Part shown: positions 21,835 through 38,120 of the stretch, in pieces
Layout: every line of letters starts with the position of its first letter
How positions within the stretch are numbered: position 1 is the stretch's first letter
Notes under the pieces: generated by a model
The model's database searches: none
Told to the model about the DNA's origin: nothing
The model's input: the letters and a program-made list of their open reading frames with translations, nothing else
Made by a program: the position numbers and the translations under genes
Source: Escarpia spicata
Taxonomy: Eukaryota; Annelida; Polychaeta; Sabellida; Siboglinidae
NCBI GenBank assembly: GCA_963995525.1
Contig: OZ023214.1
Location: forward strand, 52,586,678-52,650,677
Direction: 5' to 3'
DNA: 64,000 nt

Positions 21835-22880
21835 AACAGAAGCAGCAATCAACCTAGATGGGGGAACAGTTAGCGTTCATATGTATACTGACGTGAAGCG
21901 ACCGGGATGTCAGATGCATTGACGAAGCCATCCAACTAGGTATATCATTATAATTGAGCTGGCGTATAAAGTTGTTGTATGTGTGCGTGTATGTGTGTGG
22001 TGTGTCTGCAGGCCACTATGTTGTAAACGGTTCGCCGATCAGTTTTGGAGCCGTCTTCTGCGTCCACGTAGCGCTAACCTGAGGATGCAAATTTTTGCTA
22101 GTCTTGATTAATGGCGAAAATACACAGTATTTAATTTAACCGCTGAATGTCAAGAAAAAAGGCCTTCAATAAAATGTTAATGGACTACACCGACTCTTCA
22201 TTCCACAAGATATTATGCCATCTTATATCTCTATGCGACTATCACGTTCTGTTGTTGTCCTACTTTCAATGTGACGACAATAGGCACTCTATCAGCTATC
22301 ATCAAAACCTTCACGCTCACAATCATGTCTTTATTCATACACATGACGTTACATTATTGGTTTTTATATCACATCGCTTGTGCCGTATGTTTGTTTGGTA
22401 CCATAAATTGTGTGGAAAGTGAGACTTTTATTCATGCACATGTAATTAAAATAATATAATACTAAAACATGTGACAATACGTTTGCTATATTTCATGTTT
22501 TTCAAGTAATCCAAACATGTTAAGACAGATACAGTTATGATTGTATATACACATGTTAACATATAAAACGATTTGGTCAGTGGCTAAATACTGCTCGGAC
22601 ATTTACATGTATAAAAATAACTACCAAGCAGACAGACATTTCAAAACTATGTTGGTCAAGTGCTTACAATGTAGTTCTAAAAATATATGCATATTATTTC
22701 ATCCAAGTTGCACAAAAAACAAACATCTATTAAAATATCAAGAAAATACATTTTAGGTGTACATAACATAAGCATAACTTTACAAAGGCAATATATGTCG
22801 ATGAATGCAGCGATATAACATTTGCATTTGTTATGAAACCTGAAGCAGTGTAATCTTTACCACCAATCTAGCCAAAAATT
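21835..22880. other. Intergenic, no gene seen
   Basis: AT-rich, with a short GTGT tract near 21975-22005. No 3' LTR for the preceding Gypsy element was recognised. Confidence 0.5.
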
Positions 22881-22884
22881 GAGT

Positions 22885-23345
22885 AAGCTGGGTGTGTTGG
22901 TGGTGTTTGTAAGCTGGGTGTATTGGTGGTGTTTGTAATCTGGGTGTGTTGGTGGTGTTTGTAATCTGGGTGTGTTGGTGGTGTTTGTAATCTGGGTGTG
23001 TTGGTGGTGTTTGTAATCTGGGTGTGGTGGTATTGTTTGCAATCGAGTGTATTGGAATGGTTTATAATCTGGGCGTGTTCATATCGTTTATAACATGGGT
23101 GTGTTTGTAAGGTTTATAATATGGGCGAGTTTGTAATATGGGTGTACTTGTGTGGTTTGTAATCTGGGTGTGTTCGTATGGTTTGTAATATGGGTGTGTT
23201 TGTATGGTTTGTAATATGGGTGTGTTCGTATCGTTTATAATATGGGTGTTTGTATGGTTTGTAATATGAGTGTGTTTGTAAGGTTTATAATATGGGTGAG
23301 TTTGTATGGTTTGTAATATGGGTGTACTTGGGTGGTTTGTAATCT
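22885..23345. repeat. About 26-bp GT-rich minisatellite
   Basis: Degenerate tandem copies of 'gtttgtaatctgggtgtgtt' plus 'ggtggt'. The first part is homogeneous (gtgttggtggt), and later copies drift to 'aatatgggtgtgttcgtatg'. About 18 copies. Confidence 0.88.
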
Positions 23346-23728
23346 GGTTAATGAGGGAATTGAGGGTGCTTGTTTCAATTTAACTCATTGTAATGGCTGT
23401 CTGTATTATCATCTGGAAAATATGTTTGATAGCTTATTGACAATTCTTGTGATAGAAGAGGTTTCTTACTAACCAGCTTTGCATTACAAATGAGTAGAAC
23501 TTATGAAAATAAAAGTGTCTTTTTGTTTCTTGACAGATGTTATGAAATGGCTTGCTGGTGTTAGGCTAACAAAATAAAATCATAAAACAACACGAGGGTT
23601 GAGCTACTTTGATTCAACCCATTTCTAGTCCTTCCAAACAGATCAGTTATTGAGATATAACAATAAAAGCATACGAACAGAGGAAACACATTTCACTGAC
23701 CTATCCTACATGCTGAACAAATTGGCTT

Positions 23729-23900
23729 AGCCAAAAGGCTAGCATTTAAATTGATGTTACACAATGTCTTACTGCTGGTCTCACTGACTAGTACCGACCA
23801 GATATTAAAGTGCTTAGCCAAAAGGCTAGCATTTAAATTGATGTAACACAATGTCTTACTGCTGGTCTCACTGAGTAGTACTGGCCAGATATTAAAGTGT
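23729..23900. repeat. Tandem duplication, about 86-bp unit, two copies
   Basis: 'agccaaaaggctagcattta' to 'ccagatattaaagtg' occurs twice head to tail (about 23729-23812 and 23815-23900) with few differences. It lies downstream of the carrier gene stop and could be in its 3' UTR. Confidence 0.85.
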
Positions 23901-24004
23901 GTCATTAAACAAATCAAAATAACACCACTTGGCTACAGAAAGACACTGCATGCAAGCATACTGACACTACCACAAACAGTGACATGTTTGCCATATCACA
24001 TAGT

Positions 24005-27561
<3,557 letters not shown>

Positions 27562-27599
27562 AGTTAAGCTCACGTCGCCTTGTTCACTTGTCAATTATG

Positions 27600-28065
27600 T
27601 AATGCCGTCTTAAATTGTTTTCCTAACACCGGCAACGTCCTGGATCGTTTTAATATCCAGTCACTCGCCATTCTGCAATGTCGCAGACCACCGTCTCAAC
27701 GTCGTTGTTTATGCTAGAAAACTAGACCGGAAATGGATATCATATGCGTACCAAGGCCACTCAATTACCGCACCGCACCACACATGAACAATATGGGTAT
27801 GATGAGCTAGTTATACATCATTAATCATTCCCCTATATAGACTAGAGCGGTAAGCTGGCTCGCTACAGGAGGGCGTTTTTAGCGTACAAAGTGGGGGGGA
27901 TTTTCCCCAGCCCTTTCGTTTGCCCCCCAGTCAGACCAACTTTCTCCCCAGTGTGCCCCCATTCTTCCAAACCAGCCCATATTGCCCTTGTAGGGCTTAC
28001 CTTTTATTCGTTTTAGTTTGTTTGGTTTAATTTGCACTGGGATATAATAAACCACTCAAGTAGCA
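27600..28065. other. Upstream region of carrier gene
   Basis: This holds the presumptive promoter and 5' UTR of the minus-strand carrier gene. No TATA box is evident at a believable distance. A poly-G/C-rich patch lies at about 27890-27960. Confidence 0.45.
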
Positions 28066-28069
28066 GTTG

Positions 28070-29395
28070 TCATGCATTCGCCAGAGAAGAACGGTGCCCC
28101 TGGACTGCTTGAAGCGGTGAACAAGGCCTTGGATCTGACTGGAGGTAAATTCACGAAGCTGGTTGGTGTCGTATCACTGACGGCGAAGCAGCAAACACCG
28201 ACAGACTAGGTGGATTATGGCGTCTGCTTGCTAACCAAGTGCAGTGAGGTTTGGCAACATTCTGGTGTGCCGCACACCAATATGACTTAGCCATTGAGTC
28301 GGTCGTCATGCAGCACCGTACCTGAGTTGGGAATCTGGAAGTCTAATCTATAAAATTGGGACTCGTACGATTCTTCGGGATGGACGCCGAGACGGATGAA
28401 GATGTTGTCAGCGCAGGCCGGGAATGTCAAACAGTTCCCCCAGCACCACGATGCCAGATTTACCCAGCACGAGCTGTAGCTGGTGGATGCTGTGCTGAAT
28501 AACCTACCAGCCTGCATTATGGTGTGGGAACAGATGCAGGCGCCAGAAAGGAGAAGGCTGAAGCCGCGGTTCCTGAGAATCTGGAACCACCAACAGAGTT
28601 GATCACCACACTGATGGTGATATTTAAAACACTCCAGAAAAAGTTGCAAAGGAGTGATTTGATCATCAGCGATCGTCTCACTGTGACTGATGCGGCAATC
28701 AATAAGTTGAACCTAATGCGGGATGGACCATTCCCGGGAAGAAGGGAGGAGAAAGTGAGTTGTCCAACCGATAGCACAAAAGAGAACCTAACAACGAAAA
28801 TGTAATCACCAGTTCGTTTGTACAAACCGCCGCGACAGACGAGCAATCAGGTTGGAGGTCGTGTAAGCATCGTATGAATATCTGTCTGAACGCATGCATC
28901 CGGAGCAGGAGGACGTCATCAAAGACAAAGGAGTTAGTGATGTCACGCAGTCTGAGATCATTCGTTGAGTATGGTGTGCGCATCGTCAGGCGCCGTTTCC
29001 CAGATGAGGCATCTGACTTTGCGGACGGGGCAGCCGAGCAGTGGGAAAACATAATGAATGTACCATTCCTGCCTGATGACTGTGACCTCGGTTGTAAGTT
29101 GACTTCATACTGCGCCAACTTCTGCCAGTCACAACATGTTCAGTTCAAAAGTTGTTGGCATTTCAGGCTTGTATGATTCCATACTCTATGCAGACCGAAA
29201 GGATCGTGAGCCACCACAACCTCTTGGTCGATAATCACCGTACCAGTATGAATGAGGACACGAGAAACGCAGTACTCATGGTGGCACTGCACAGTGTGAG
29301 CATCGCCTACTATGACCCTCAAACCGCTGTCGTCAAATTCTTGGAGAAGACAAGAAGATGCTGGGCTCCATTCTGTGACATCTACGGATAGCATG
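28070..29395 (+). pseudogene. hAT-like (ZNF862-type) transposase remnant
   Basis: Plus strand, several frames: LLEAVNKALDLTGGKFTKLVG at 28102 onward, then the 28524-28805 frame (PPTELITTLMVIFKTLQKKL, SDRLTVTDAAINKLNLM), then 28874-29110 (SRSLRSFVEYGVRIVRRRFP, PFLPDDCDLGC). This layout resembles the central and C-terminal part of ZNF862-like hAT proteins that begin with a 'valley' L-L-x-A-V-x-x-A-L-D-L motif. Stops and frame changes are frequent. The assignment is by resemblance only. Confidence 0.5.
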
Positions 29396-31280
29396 AATTC
29401 GTTAGGACATTCACCCGCGAAACGGGTTTATAGTCAAATTGAGACAACTGTCAAACGTTCTGACTTGCAGGATACGTCTCGTGTTTCTACGACTACTGCA
29501 TGCATTGGTTGTAATAAATCATGTTTCTAGGATATATGTGTAACAATTATTTTCATACCAAGATGCAGTCGTCACTCGTCACTGTAGGCCCCACAACTAG
29601 GTGGATACAAAGATAATAACACATTATATTAAGCTTTCATACATGCCTAAGAGTTATGAACATAATCATTAATGTATGCGAAAACTGCCCCTTTTACCCA
29701 TCAGAAGTGCCTTTTTAAGATAAAAATTCAATAAAAACGCCCTGCACTACAGTGACGCTGCTGAGCATAAAACTGTTTAAAGTGGCAACGTTCAAAACAT
29801 GTAATACATATCTGACTTGGAGATTTGTCGTTGAGCTCCATTGATAAAGTGTCTGATGATTAATTAATTGGGCTGGCTGCAGCCGCCAGCTTACTCATTT
29901 AGGGGAAGGGTTGTGACATGGAAGTGAATTTAACCAGAGGTTAATATCCCACTTTGATTATTCTAAACTGTTGACAGTTTGGTGGCTCACACTGGAGCGA
30001 GCAACGCGTTTCTGTTTTTAAATCACAACAGCTTTTGGAGGCTGCTGGTAACAATAGTTATTGTGAAACATCGAATGTGGTTATATCCCCTGAATCTTAC
30101 AACTGTACTAACCGACAGAAGACTGGCAGAGATCTGGCATCTCTTTTCACAGGTAAGAATCCTCAATTATACAATACAGCTTAGGTAACAATCTGCATGA
30201 ACATACTCCAGACATTAATTTAGAAAAAAATAACAGCTTAAAATAGCACAATCATGTGCAAATTGACAGTAACTTACTTAAGTTGGTTGAATTATATAAC
30301 AACAAGTTATTTAATAATATTATTGTACAGAGGCTTGCCATGGCATGGTCGATGCGTTTTGTATTAACCAAAAAGCTTAATGCGATAATATTACAACTAA
30401 TAATTACTGATAACAGTTATTACCCTCTCCATATTCCCGGACATAAAGTTATTTGTTTTGACACTTTAAATGAGACGTAACATGTTTTTGCGATCTGCAG
30501 GTGGAAGTGGCTGTTGTGAAGCAGCTAGGAAATTATTAATGTTGTCTGCTGCTGATGACCATTTCAGTGACCATGTCATTGGAATCATCCCGACACGAAA
30601 TGACAAAGCTAATTATTTTGTTTAGGGGGATACAAATGGGAAACACAAACAGTTGAGCAACCTAAACATCCATACTCATCCCTGAGACAGTGGATATACA
30701 AAATGTAGGCCTACAGAGCTGTCACAGACACAGACATATTAGTGAGGCATCTGTCTGAACCCATTGTACATTTATAACACTGACAAACTGAAGACAGTTA
30801 GTAATATAGTGTGATAAATTATGACGAGAACTAGATGCTGTGCTGTATACGCACAGGGACTGCAGTGGCTTGTTGCCGTACACTAGCATGGTTGTCTCTG
30901 GCCCATGCAAACGTCGCTGTGTCATGTGTCAACTGATAGTGGCTAAGCGATCTTATTCAACTAGCGTGTTTCATTTATTTATATGTGGCTATAACTTAAT
31001 AAGGTATTTAAACACTAAGCGAAATTAATCTGTTTTATTCCCAATCTGAATGAAGTATACTATGACAGTGTCCTGATATTCGACTAATTTTTAGCCCTCT
31101 CTGTCACCCTGTTCAAGGGCCCTTTTGGTCCCGCTTTTCTTTTTTGCGCAGTTTGTTGCGACACCTAGCGGTCGAGGTGACATCACCACAGATAGCACCG
31201 CTAGGATTTAACATGGCGCGCATCTATGCGGTTTGGTGTTTCAGACAGTACATAAAATTGCCGTACATAATTTTTTTTAT
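29396..31280. other. Intergenic, no gene seen
   Basis: AT-rich sequence with short frames only. No family was recognised. Confidence 0.5.
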
Positions 31281-31281
31281 A

Positions 31282-31520
31282 TCCCCGTAAAGATACTAAT
31301 CGTACCTATAAATGTGTCGTTGGAAGCACGGAAGAATATTTTTTAAACTTTTTTATTTATTGCCGTTTGAAGATTGCGAATACTCAACCTTTCAATAGCA
31401 TTTAATATTTTTGATATCACAATTAAGATAATAATCGTATCTACAAATATGCCGCTGGATGTACCGATGATTTGTTTTTAGGTTTTTGAATTATTGCCGT
31501 TTGAACATTGCGAATTCTTA
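31282..31520. repeat. Old tandem duplication, about 129-bp unit
   Basis: 'aagatactaatcgtacctat' (31292) and 'aagataataatcgtatctac' (31425) begin two diverged copies. Both run through a 'ttattgccgtttgaa' block (31358 and 31492) to 'attgcgaat'. Confidence 0.65.
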
Positions 31521-32249
31521 GCGGATATAATATAAGGTTGAGCATTCGCGATGTTTAAAGGTAATGACTAAACAAATTAACACAATTCTTGCTATGACTA
31601 CCCTTAATTACACACTAACTTTCACGAAGCATTCCATAACATTGGCATATGCACAGGATATAAATACACACACGTCCACACATTTGCAAAATACCTCATA
31701 CATGCATAGCGTAATGTTATGTCTCAACGAAACCAATGACTTCCGATGATTTTTCTCCTATTAAGAGGTGTCCTAAATAATTATCCAATAAACCTTCTAG
31801 ATACAAACGAAAGCAGCATCGAACAAAATGAACCCCGATTGATACGTCGCTCTTCATATTATGACATTGATAAGTTCCACTTGTTAGCAAATAAAAATGG
31901 AGAAAAGGTTAGTATCCTAAGTTCAAAATAATATTCAATCTATTAATGCTAAATTTGATGAACAGTGATTTTTGACACTATGACACCATTCATTAGAACT
32001 AGCGGAACATTAATAGACAATTTTCCTGTAAGTTAAATAAATCAATATTACAATATATCACACTACGGCTGACCCCAATATAAATTACGATGAAATTATG
32101 TGTGCTAAGAATAAGAAAATATATTAAAGCCAATTAAAATCGTGAAATATAATAAATACAAACATAAATGTTAAACATGGACTACACAGGGTCTTCTAAA
32201 ATCTATGGAATATCGAGATTCGCTCTATAAGAGATTAAAGATGTCTAAA
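31521..32249. other. Intergenic, no gene seen
   Basis: AT-rich, no recognisable features apart from the palindrome that follows. Confidence 0.5.
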
Positions 32250-32305
32250 CCTAATTCACCAAACTATGAAGTCATTCGAATGACTTCATAGTTTGGTGAA
32301 TTAGG
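32250..32305. repeat. Perfect 56-bp palindrome
   Basis: Two 28-bp arms with no spacer: 32250-32277 starts CCTAATTCACC, and 32278-32305 is its exact reverse complement, centred on TTCGAA. No mismatch. It could be the end of a foldback element or a cruciform-forming site; its function is unknown. Confidence 0.95.
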
Positions 32306-32477
32306 ATTAGGTTTAAGGTTAATGTGATCACAGTAACCTTAAAACGTATAATTCAATATTAACGAAAAATATTGGCGCCGCCAAAATATGTACTTCGAAA
32401 TACGTTTTAAGCAATACAAAAATGACATTAGAAATACTTGGAAAACCATAAATTAAATTGCTATGCGCTTGTTAATT

Positions 32478-34544
32478 TCAGCATCTAATAACAAATGACT
32501 TGTGATTGTGGAGCCTAGGTGTGACTGTGGAGCCTAGGTATGTGAAGTTATTGACAACATCGTCAATCTTTATTAATGGTTGCATGACAAAGTCCTGCTC
32601 AATGACATTAGTCTCTTTTATACTGATAATCAATCCAACCTCTTTGCAGAGGTGGGACACTCTGTCCATTAGTTGCTGAAGATCTTCCTCGGTGTGAGTT
32701 GCCAGTGCAGCGTCATCAGCGAAAAGCATTTCTCGACTTTTGTTTTAGCTTTCAACCGGGGACCTAGTTAAACATCTTCCCATCAGTTCTAGCGTGTAGG
32801 TAGACACCCTCCGTGGATATACCAAAGGCACATGATAGCATAATCGAGAAAAATATGCCAAAGAATGTTGGTGCCAGAACGCATCGTTGTTTTTCTCCGC
32901 TGCGGAACTCAAATTGAGGGTTCGGATGTAGCTCCGTCATAGTTGACTGTTCCCTTCATATTGTCATGGAAGGAGATGATCACACTGAGCAGTTTATATG
33001 GACAACCAATTTTCTCCAGCAGCTTAAATAATCCACTTCTGATAACGAGGTCAAATGCCTTTGTGAGGTCGATGAAGGCAATATCCAATGGTCTTCTTTG
33101 TTCTCGACATTTCTCTTGCAGTTGTCGAACTGAGAATATCATGCCTGTTGTGGATCTTCCGGTTCTGAAGCCAAACTGAGATTCAGGATAGATGCGTCTA
33201 CACGTGCAAAAACCTTTCCCGTGACGCTCAATAGGGATATGCCCACGGTAGTTACTGCAATCGCTACGACCACATTTGTTTGTGTATAGAGTCCAGTGTT
33301 ACTATATTCGCATCACGCATATCCTGAGGAACTGCTCCTTCATTCCAACAAAGGCAGATAAGTTCATTAAAATGTTGCAGAAACAATGCTTGATGATTTC
33401 GGATGGCTTTCCCATTGGTGAGTGAGTCAATGGTTTTGCTGAGCTCTTCCACTGTCGGTTCTATGTCTAGCTCGTCTATAATGAGCAAGCTCTCAATGGT
33501 GTCTAGTGCCTCCTTGGTGATAATATTTTCATGGGCGTATAATTCGAGGTAGTGCTCCACCCATCTGTCAATTTCTTTATTGCTGTCAATGATGACGTCT
33601 CCTGACTTTGTTTTCAGTGGAACAGTCTTCCTTATGGATGGAACTGTTGCCTTCTTAATTCCATCATACATGCCCCTGATAGTTCCTATGTCAGATGAGA
33701 TCTGGATGCTTTGACTAAGTGGCTGCCAGTAATTATTGGCGCAACGCCGAGCTGTCTGTTGGGTTTTGTACCTAGCAGCTGTGAATGCATTCAGATTCGT
33801 TTTGCTTGGATCTCTCTTGAACTTGATGAGAATAAAGCGCCTGGCCTCGATGACAGGTTCCACGACAGTGGTGTTCGCGTCGTACCAGTCAGTGTTTGTC
33901 CGTTCCTTTTCGCCATATGTTGTGAGTGCAGTGTTGTACACAGCATCACGAAGAGTGTTCAATTTCGCTTGTGCATTTTGAGCTGTGTTGTTGAAGAGCG
34001 CCGCTCCAACTGAGTCACAAAATAGTTGATTCTTCTCTGGGTAGGCAGTGTGGCTGACGTTGATACGTGTATGGCCTTTCTGCCTGGAATGGAAAAGTAC
34101 TTGGGGTTTTAGTCTAACACTGGTGCAAATCACAATCTGCGCTATTAATGTGTTCAGAATATTGTTGTGAGCATCACATCTGGTGATGACGTGATCCAGT
34201 TGATGCCAATGACCCGATCTTGGATGTCTCCATAACACCTTGTGACATGACTTGTTCTGGAAAGTGTTTGTGATTGATATCCCATGAGAGCTGCAGAATT
34301 CAAGCAGTCTCTGTCCACTCTCATTCATTCTTCCTATTCCATAGTGTCCGAGACAGGCAGGCCCTGCCTCATGATCGGCACCCACTCTTGCATTGAAGTC
34401 TCCCAGCAGATATAGTTGTTCTGCTTTTGTAATTCTGCTGATGACTGCATCAAACTCATCATAAAATTGATCTTTAGACTCCGAGGTAAAACACAGATCC
34501 TGTCGGGAGTGAGAGGTGTATAGAGAGGACCCGTTCTGAGCCAC
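32478..34544 (-). mobile_element. RTE/BovB-like LINE fragment
   Basis: Minus strand. The long frame 34544-33264 (426 codons) has the C-terminal endonuclease part (LYLLGDFNARVGADHEAG, LDHVITRCDAHNN), a linker, and the start of RT (DRWVEHYLELYAHEN). Further on come RT blocks IAFIDLTKAFDLVIRSGL (near 33080) and MLFADDAALATHTEEDLQQL with FTYLGSTV (32729-32560). Frames change at about 33260 and 32750. The 5' end is lost at 34544, where a foldback and a 12-bp repeat begin. Clade is inferred from the GDFNARVG/FADDAAL motifs. Confidence 0.82.
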
Positions 34545-34566
34545 ATGTTCAGAACGGGTCCTCTCT
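34522..34566. repeat. Inverted repeat at LINE 5' junction
   Basis: Arms AGAGAGGACCCGTTCTGA (34522-34539) and TCAGAACGGGTCCTCTCT (34549-34566) are perfect complements around a 9-bp loop. The left arm lies inside the LINE endonuclease frame; the right arm is its inverted copy and abuts the 12-bp repeat array. Confidence 0.92.
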
Positions 34567-34914
34567 GTATGCTCTTGCGTATGTTCTTGCGTATGCTCTT
34601 GTGTATGCTCTTGCGTATGCTCTTGCGTATGCTCTTGTGTATGCTCTTGTGTATGCTCTTGTGTATGCTCTAGCGTATGCTCTTGCGTATGCTCTTGCGT
34701 ATGCTCTTGCGTATGCTCTTGTGTATGCTCTTCTGTATACTATTGCGTATGCTTTTGCGTATGCTCTTGCGTATGCTCTTGCGTATGCTCTTGTGTATAC
34801 TCTTGTATATACTCTTGTGTATGCTCTTGCGTATGCTCTTGCGTATGCTCTTGCGTATGCTCTTGTGTATACTCTTGTGTATACTCTTGTGTATGCTCTT
34901 GCGTATGCTCTTGC
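34567..34914. repeat. 12-bp minisatellite, about 29 copies
   Basis: Monomer GTATGCTCTTGC with T for the last C in many copies. The multiple-of-three length keeps frames open; it is not coding. Confidence 0.95.
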
Positions 34915-35064
34915 AGTTTATTAAACATACGAGTATCTGACGCTCGAGTTACATTCACAATAACATTGGAAGCAGATCAACTGTTGTTTAATAATCAAGA
35001 TACCTAAATAAATAACAATAATAAAGTCTCCTATAATTTTCTGTATCCAGTCCTTAGTTTTGTT

Positions 35065-35385
35065 CAAAGCGCTTTACCAAAAGGTTCACAATTATGTGCT
35101 ACTCATTTAGGTAGTGAAAGCGATTTTCCAAAGTACAGGGGCCGTTTTGGTGAACGCACGGTCTCCAAAAGACTTGAGGCGTGTGGTTGGTATATTGTCA
35201 GCAGACCAGCAGAATTTGATCGGAGGGAGCGTGTGGCCTGATATTAAAAAAGAAGCTCGGAAATGTATTGCGGTGCAAGTCTGTGGGGTGCCTTTAAGGT
35301 GATCAGGAGAATTTTAAACGTAATTCTTTCTTGGATGGGAAGCCAATGGAGAGATGACTCATGCGTTGTCAAACTTTCAAATGAC
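35065..35385 (-). pseudogene. CR1/L2-like LINE C-terminal fragment
   Basis: On the minus strand from about 35370 the frame reads SSLHWLPIQERITFKILLIT. This is the same L-H-W-L-P-x-x-x-R-I-x-F-K-x-L block that ends the LINE at 4.4-7.7 kb, followed by a degraded A-P-x-Y-I-S-E-L-like segment. The low-coordinate end carries 'tcaaagcgctttac', also present in the dispersed repeat near 58610. Confidence 0.65.
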
Positions 35386-35804
35386 CTGTCTCATTGACGA
35401 CAGACCACCCATGCACAGCCATGGGGCGCAGCAGCGCAGTAAGTGGAACACCGGATTCTCAGTGGCGAGGATCGGTGTTCGCACTGTCTTGCTCCCTGCA
35501 GATCTACATATTACCCAAAATACACGACAATAAACCGACCATTTTGTTGGGCATTAGGCGGGTGGCTGTTGTGGAAGGATTGTTTTAGTTATAAGCACAG
35601 TTAATGCAATATAATTCTGGCCGCTATAGGCGGGTGGCCGTTGGCGAGGGGGTCGCTAAACTTCTTCTTCTTTTTCTTCTTCCCCTTGCTTCCTTGCGGG
35701 GTGGAGACCACGTCACTTGGTAGCTTCTTCAACTTTTCTTATAATTTCTTTCCACCTCTCTCTCGCTCTCGTCAGCAATGGCCATCCATTCATGGCTGTT
35801 AACG

Positions 35805-36657
35805 TCAGTTCACCCCAGGTCTCGTTTTATGCTGTTGTTCCATCTCAAGCCTTGGTCTTCCTCTCCGTCTTCTGCCACCCTCTTCTACTTTCCACACTCT
35901 TTTTGGCAGTCTGTCGTCACCCATTCTTTGTACATGTCCCGCCCATTTCATTCTATTTCCGGCTACTTTCCTCTTTATGTGTTCTTTTTTCATTCCAACC
36001 TTCTCTCTCAATTCCTTCATCTTCCTTCTATCCTCTCGAGTTACTCTACATATTCTTCTGACCCAGTTGGTTTCTGCTATCTGTAGTTTCTCCTCCTGTC
36101 TCTCTGTCAGTGCCAGTGTTCCCAACCCATACATACAGGCTGGTACCACGCAGGCTTCCAACACTTTTCCTTTCAGTTATTCCTTCAGTTTTCTGTCCCT
36201 AATAATAATAAAAATAATAAGATAACTTCGATTGCGCCTAAATCCTATTTCATGCTGCTGCTCCTGCTTGCACCCTCCTCTGTATTTCGTTACTACTCCT
36301 TCCATCCTCACATACTGTACCGCCCAGGTATACAAAGCTGTCCACTTGTTTAATGGTGTTTCGGTCAACAACTACATGCAGATCTACCTCCTGTTCACCT
36401 ATCCACATTACTTCAGTCTTCTCCAGATTCATGCGGAGGCCATGTTTTCTGAAGGTGTCACTCCATTCTTGCAATGCTTTCTGTAGTTCCTCTTTGTTAT
36501 CAGCCATCACTGCCAGGTCGTATGCATAAGGTATCTTCTGAAGTTCTTCCTGCTCCGATATCTTTCCACTGATTAGGTTCATCACCATAATGAAAAGCAG
36601 GGGACTCAAGTCTTTGTAATAATAACTATATTTGTATTGTCCTGGTAAAGAAAACAA
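35805..36657 (-). pseudogene. Non-LTR reverse transcriptase C-terminal fragment
   Basis: Minus strand 36657-36250 reads LSPLLFIMVMNLISGKI, AYDLAVMADNKEELQ, HGLRMNLEKTEVMWIGEQE, VDSFVYLGGTVCEDGRSSNE. It continues at 36164-35805 with VVPACMYGLGTLALTERQEE, KWAGHVQRMGDDRLPKRVW. About 80 bp between the pieces is a separate insertion (AATAATAATAA plus GATAACTTCGATTGCGCC). The usual F-A-D-D is Y-A-Y-D here, so the catalytic Asp pair is damaged. Confidence 0.8.
36190..36245. repeat. Short dispersed insertion, also near 46745
   Basis: 'aataataagataacttcg' followed by 'attgcgcctaaatcc' interrupts the RT fragment. A near copy ('aataataaggtaacttct', 'tttgcgcctaaatcc') occurs at 46756-46800, flanked there by an AGGCGC inverted partner. 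It is a small dispersed repeat end with an AAT-rich tail. Confidence 0.6.
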
Positions 36658-36659
36658 CC

Positions 36660-37340
36660 TTAATTATGAAGATTCCCATTACGAACTATGACACCGACAT
36701 CCGGATTAACGTATTTTAATGTAACCTTTAGAAAAGAAAGACGACAAGTATGGCATAAAACCTGTAAAGCAGAAACACATTTCTAAACATGTTGTTAAAC
36801 AAATTACTGCTAAACATGCGGGGTTGGCATTCGCCCATTACGATACATCTATTTTGACGTCGCCTAGGTGGCAACTGTTGTTACTAAATATTGAATTAGC
36901 GCCTCACATCTGGAATCACGACCTCTTGCTGCCAAGGTGTGGCGGTCGAAAACCAGGCGAGTAGTGGCACATGTGACCTTTCCGTACCAAAACGTAAACA
37001 GGTGGCTGGATCCAGGCACAGTGTTGACAACAATACGTTATACAACCTCTCGGACAGATCTCATGGTCCGTGTTTCTGCAAGGTCCACCCTACAGACGGC
37101 CGAGGGAGGTGGCGACATGTGCGACATTAAATATTATACTCAGGCGACATTAAATATTATACTCAATCAAACAAAACATGCGCGCATGGAGGCGCTGTTG
37201 ATCACACCAGTCTTAATACCACCCCTGGTTTATAACGGCGAACACAACATACAATCGAAGTGGCTGCTGAAAAGTCTAACACCGCCTCAGTTTTTTTTTA
37301 CAAACCCCAAATAAATAAAAACGATGCACACAACCATGCA
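36660..37340. other. Intergenic, no gene seen
   Basis: No recognisable domain. The short frames here are not supported by splice sites or motifs. Confidence 0.45.
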
Positions 37341-37363
37341 GGTACGAGTACGTGAGCGTGTGA

Positions 37364-37394
<31 letters not shown>

Positions 37395-37408
37395 TGCATG
37401 TGTGCGCA

Positions 37409-37441
<33 letters not shown>

Positions 37442-37560
37442 GTGTATGCGTGTGTGTTAGTGTGTGTGTGTGTGTGAGTGTGTGCGTGTGTGCGTGTGTG
37501 CGTGTGTGCGTGTGTGCGTGTGTGCGCGTGTGCGCGTGTGCGCGTGTGCGTGTGTGTGTG
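37364..37560. repeat. (GT)n/(GCGT)n microsatellite
   Basis: GT tract with interspersed GC and AT interruptions, grading into GTGTGC units at the right end. Confidence 0.95.
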
Positions 37561-37849
37561 TAAATTGTAGGAACTGCGTCATTGACTTACTGCAGTCCCC
37601 GTGCACTCGATACCGTATCACACAACGCTTACACCGCAGACTTTGAAAATGCGCAATAGACGGAGGGAAACCTGTATTGCGTTGTTGGATCTAGGTTGGT
37701 TATGTTCTAGGTAACATAACAGAAATACAGTGTCCACGACCTAGCGGCGCCCGCGTGCATGAGTACATCTACACCAGTGCTAGGACTAACTTGGTGCAAG
37801 CCGATGTCATGGAAACACGCCAGGAAATCAAATCACATGACTACGAATA

Positions 37850-38120
37850 ATCGCTCTTCCCGGAACGTAAACACAGCGCCCCGCAGTTGTCGAGAGGGTC
37901 GCTAGAAGGAAGAGTCGCACCTCGATCTCCCCTTTGTTTCGGACAAGGCGCCGTTGTTAGGAGCAGTTCCCAGTTCGCTGTCGTCGCAGATTGGAGACAT
38001 CGAGTGTATCTCCATTCATCGATAGTTGTGGGAGTGTTTATGAGAAGTTTCCGTCGAGCCCCGTCGACGACGCCGTAGGATCAGCTGCAGTGCGGGAAAC
38101 TGACACCGACAGCCGAGGTA
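37850..38120 (+). promoter_or_regulatory. CpG-rich segment ending at a splice donor (candidate first exon)
   Basis: This GC-rich, CpG-rich patch in an AT-rich region ends in 'acagccgaggtaagc', a strong donor consensus (GTAAGC) at about 38117. It could be a promoter with a non-coding first exon on the plus strand. No downstream coding exon was identified, so this is weak. Confidence 0.25.

Noticed and set aside
34567..34940. Open frame of Tyr-Ala-Leu repeats
   Set aside because: Simple 12-bp repeat translated; no start context, no flanking coding sequence.
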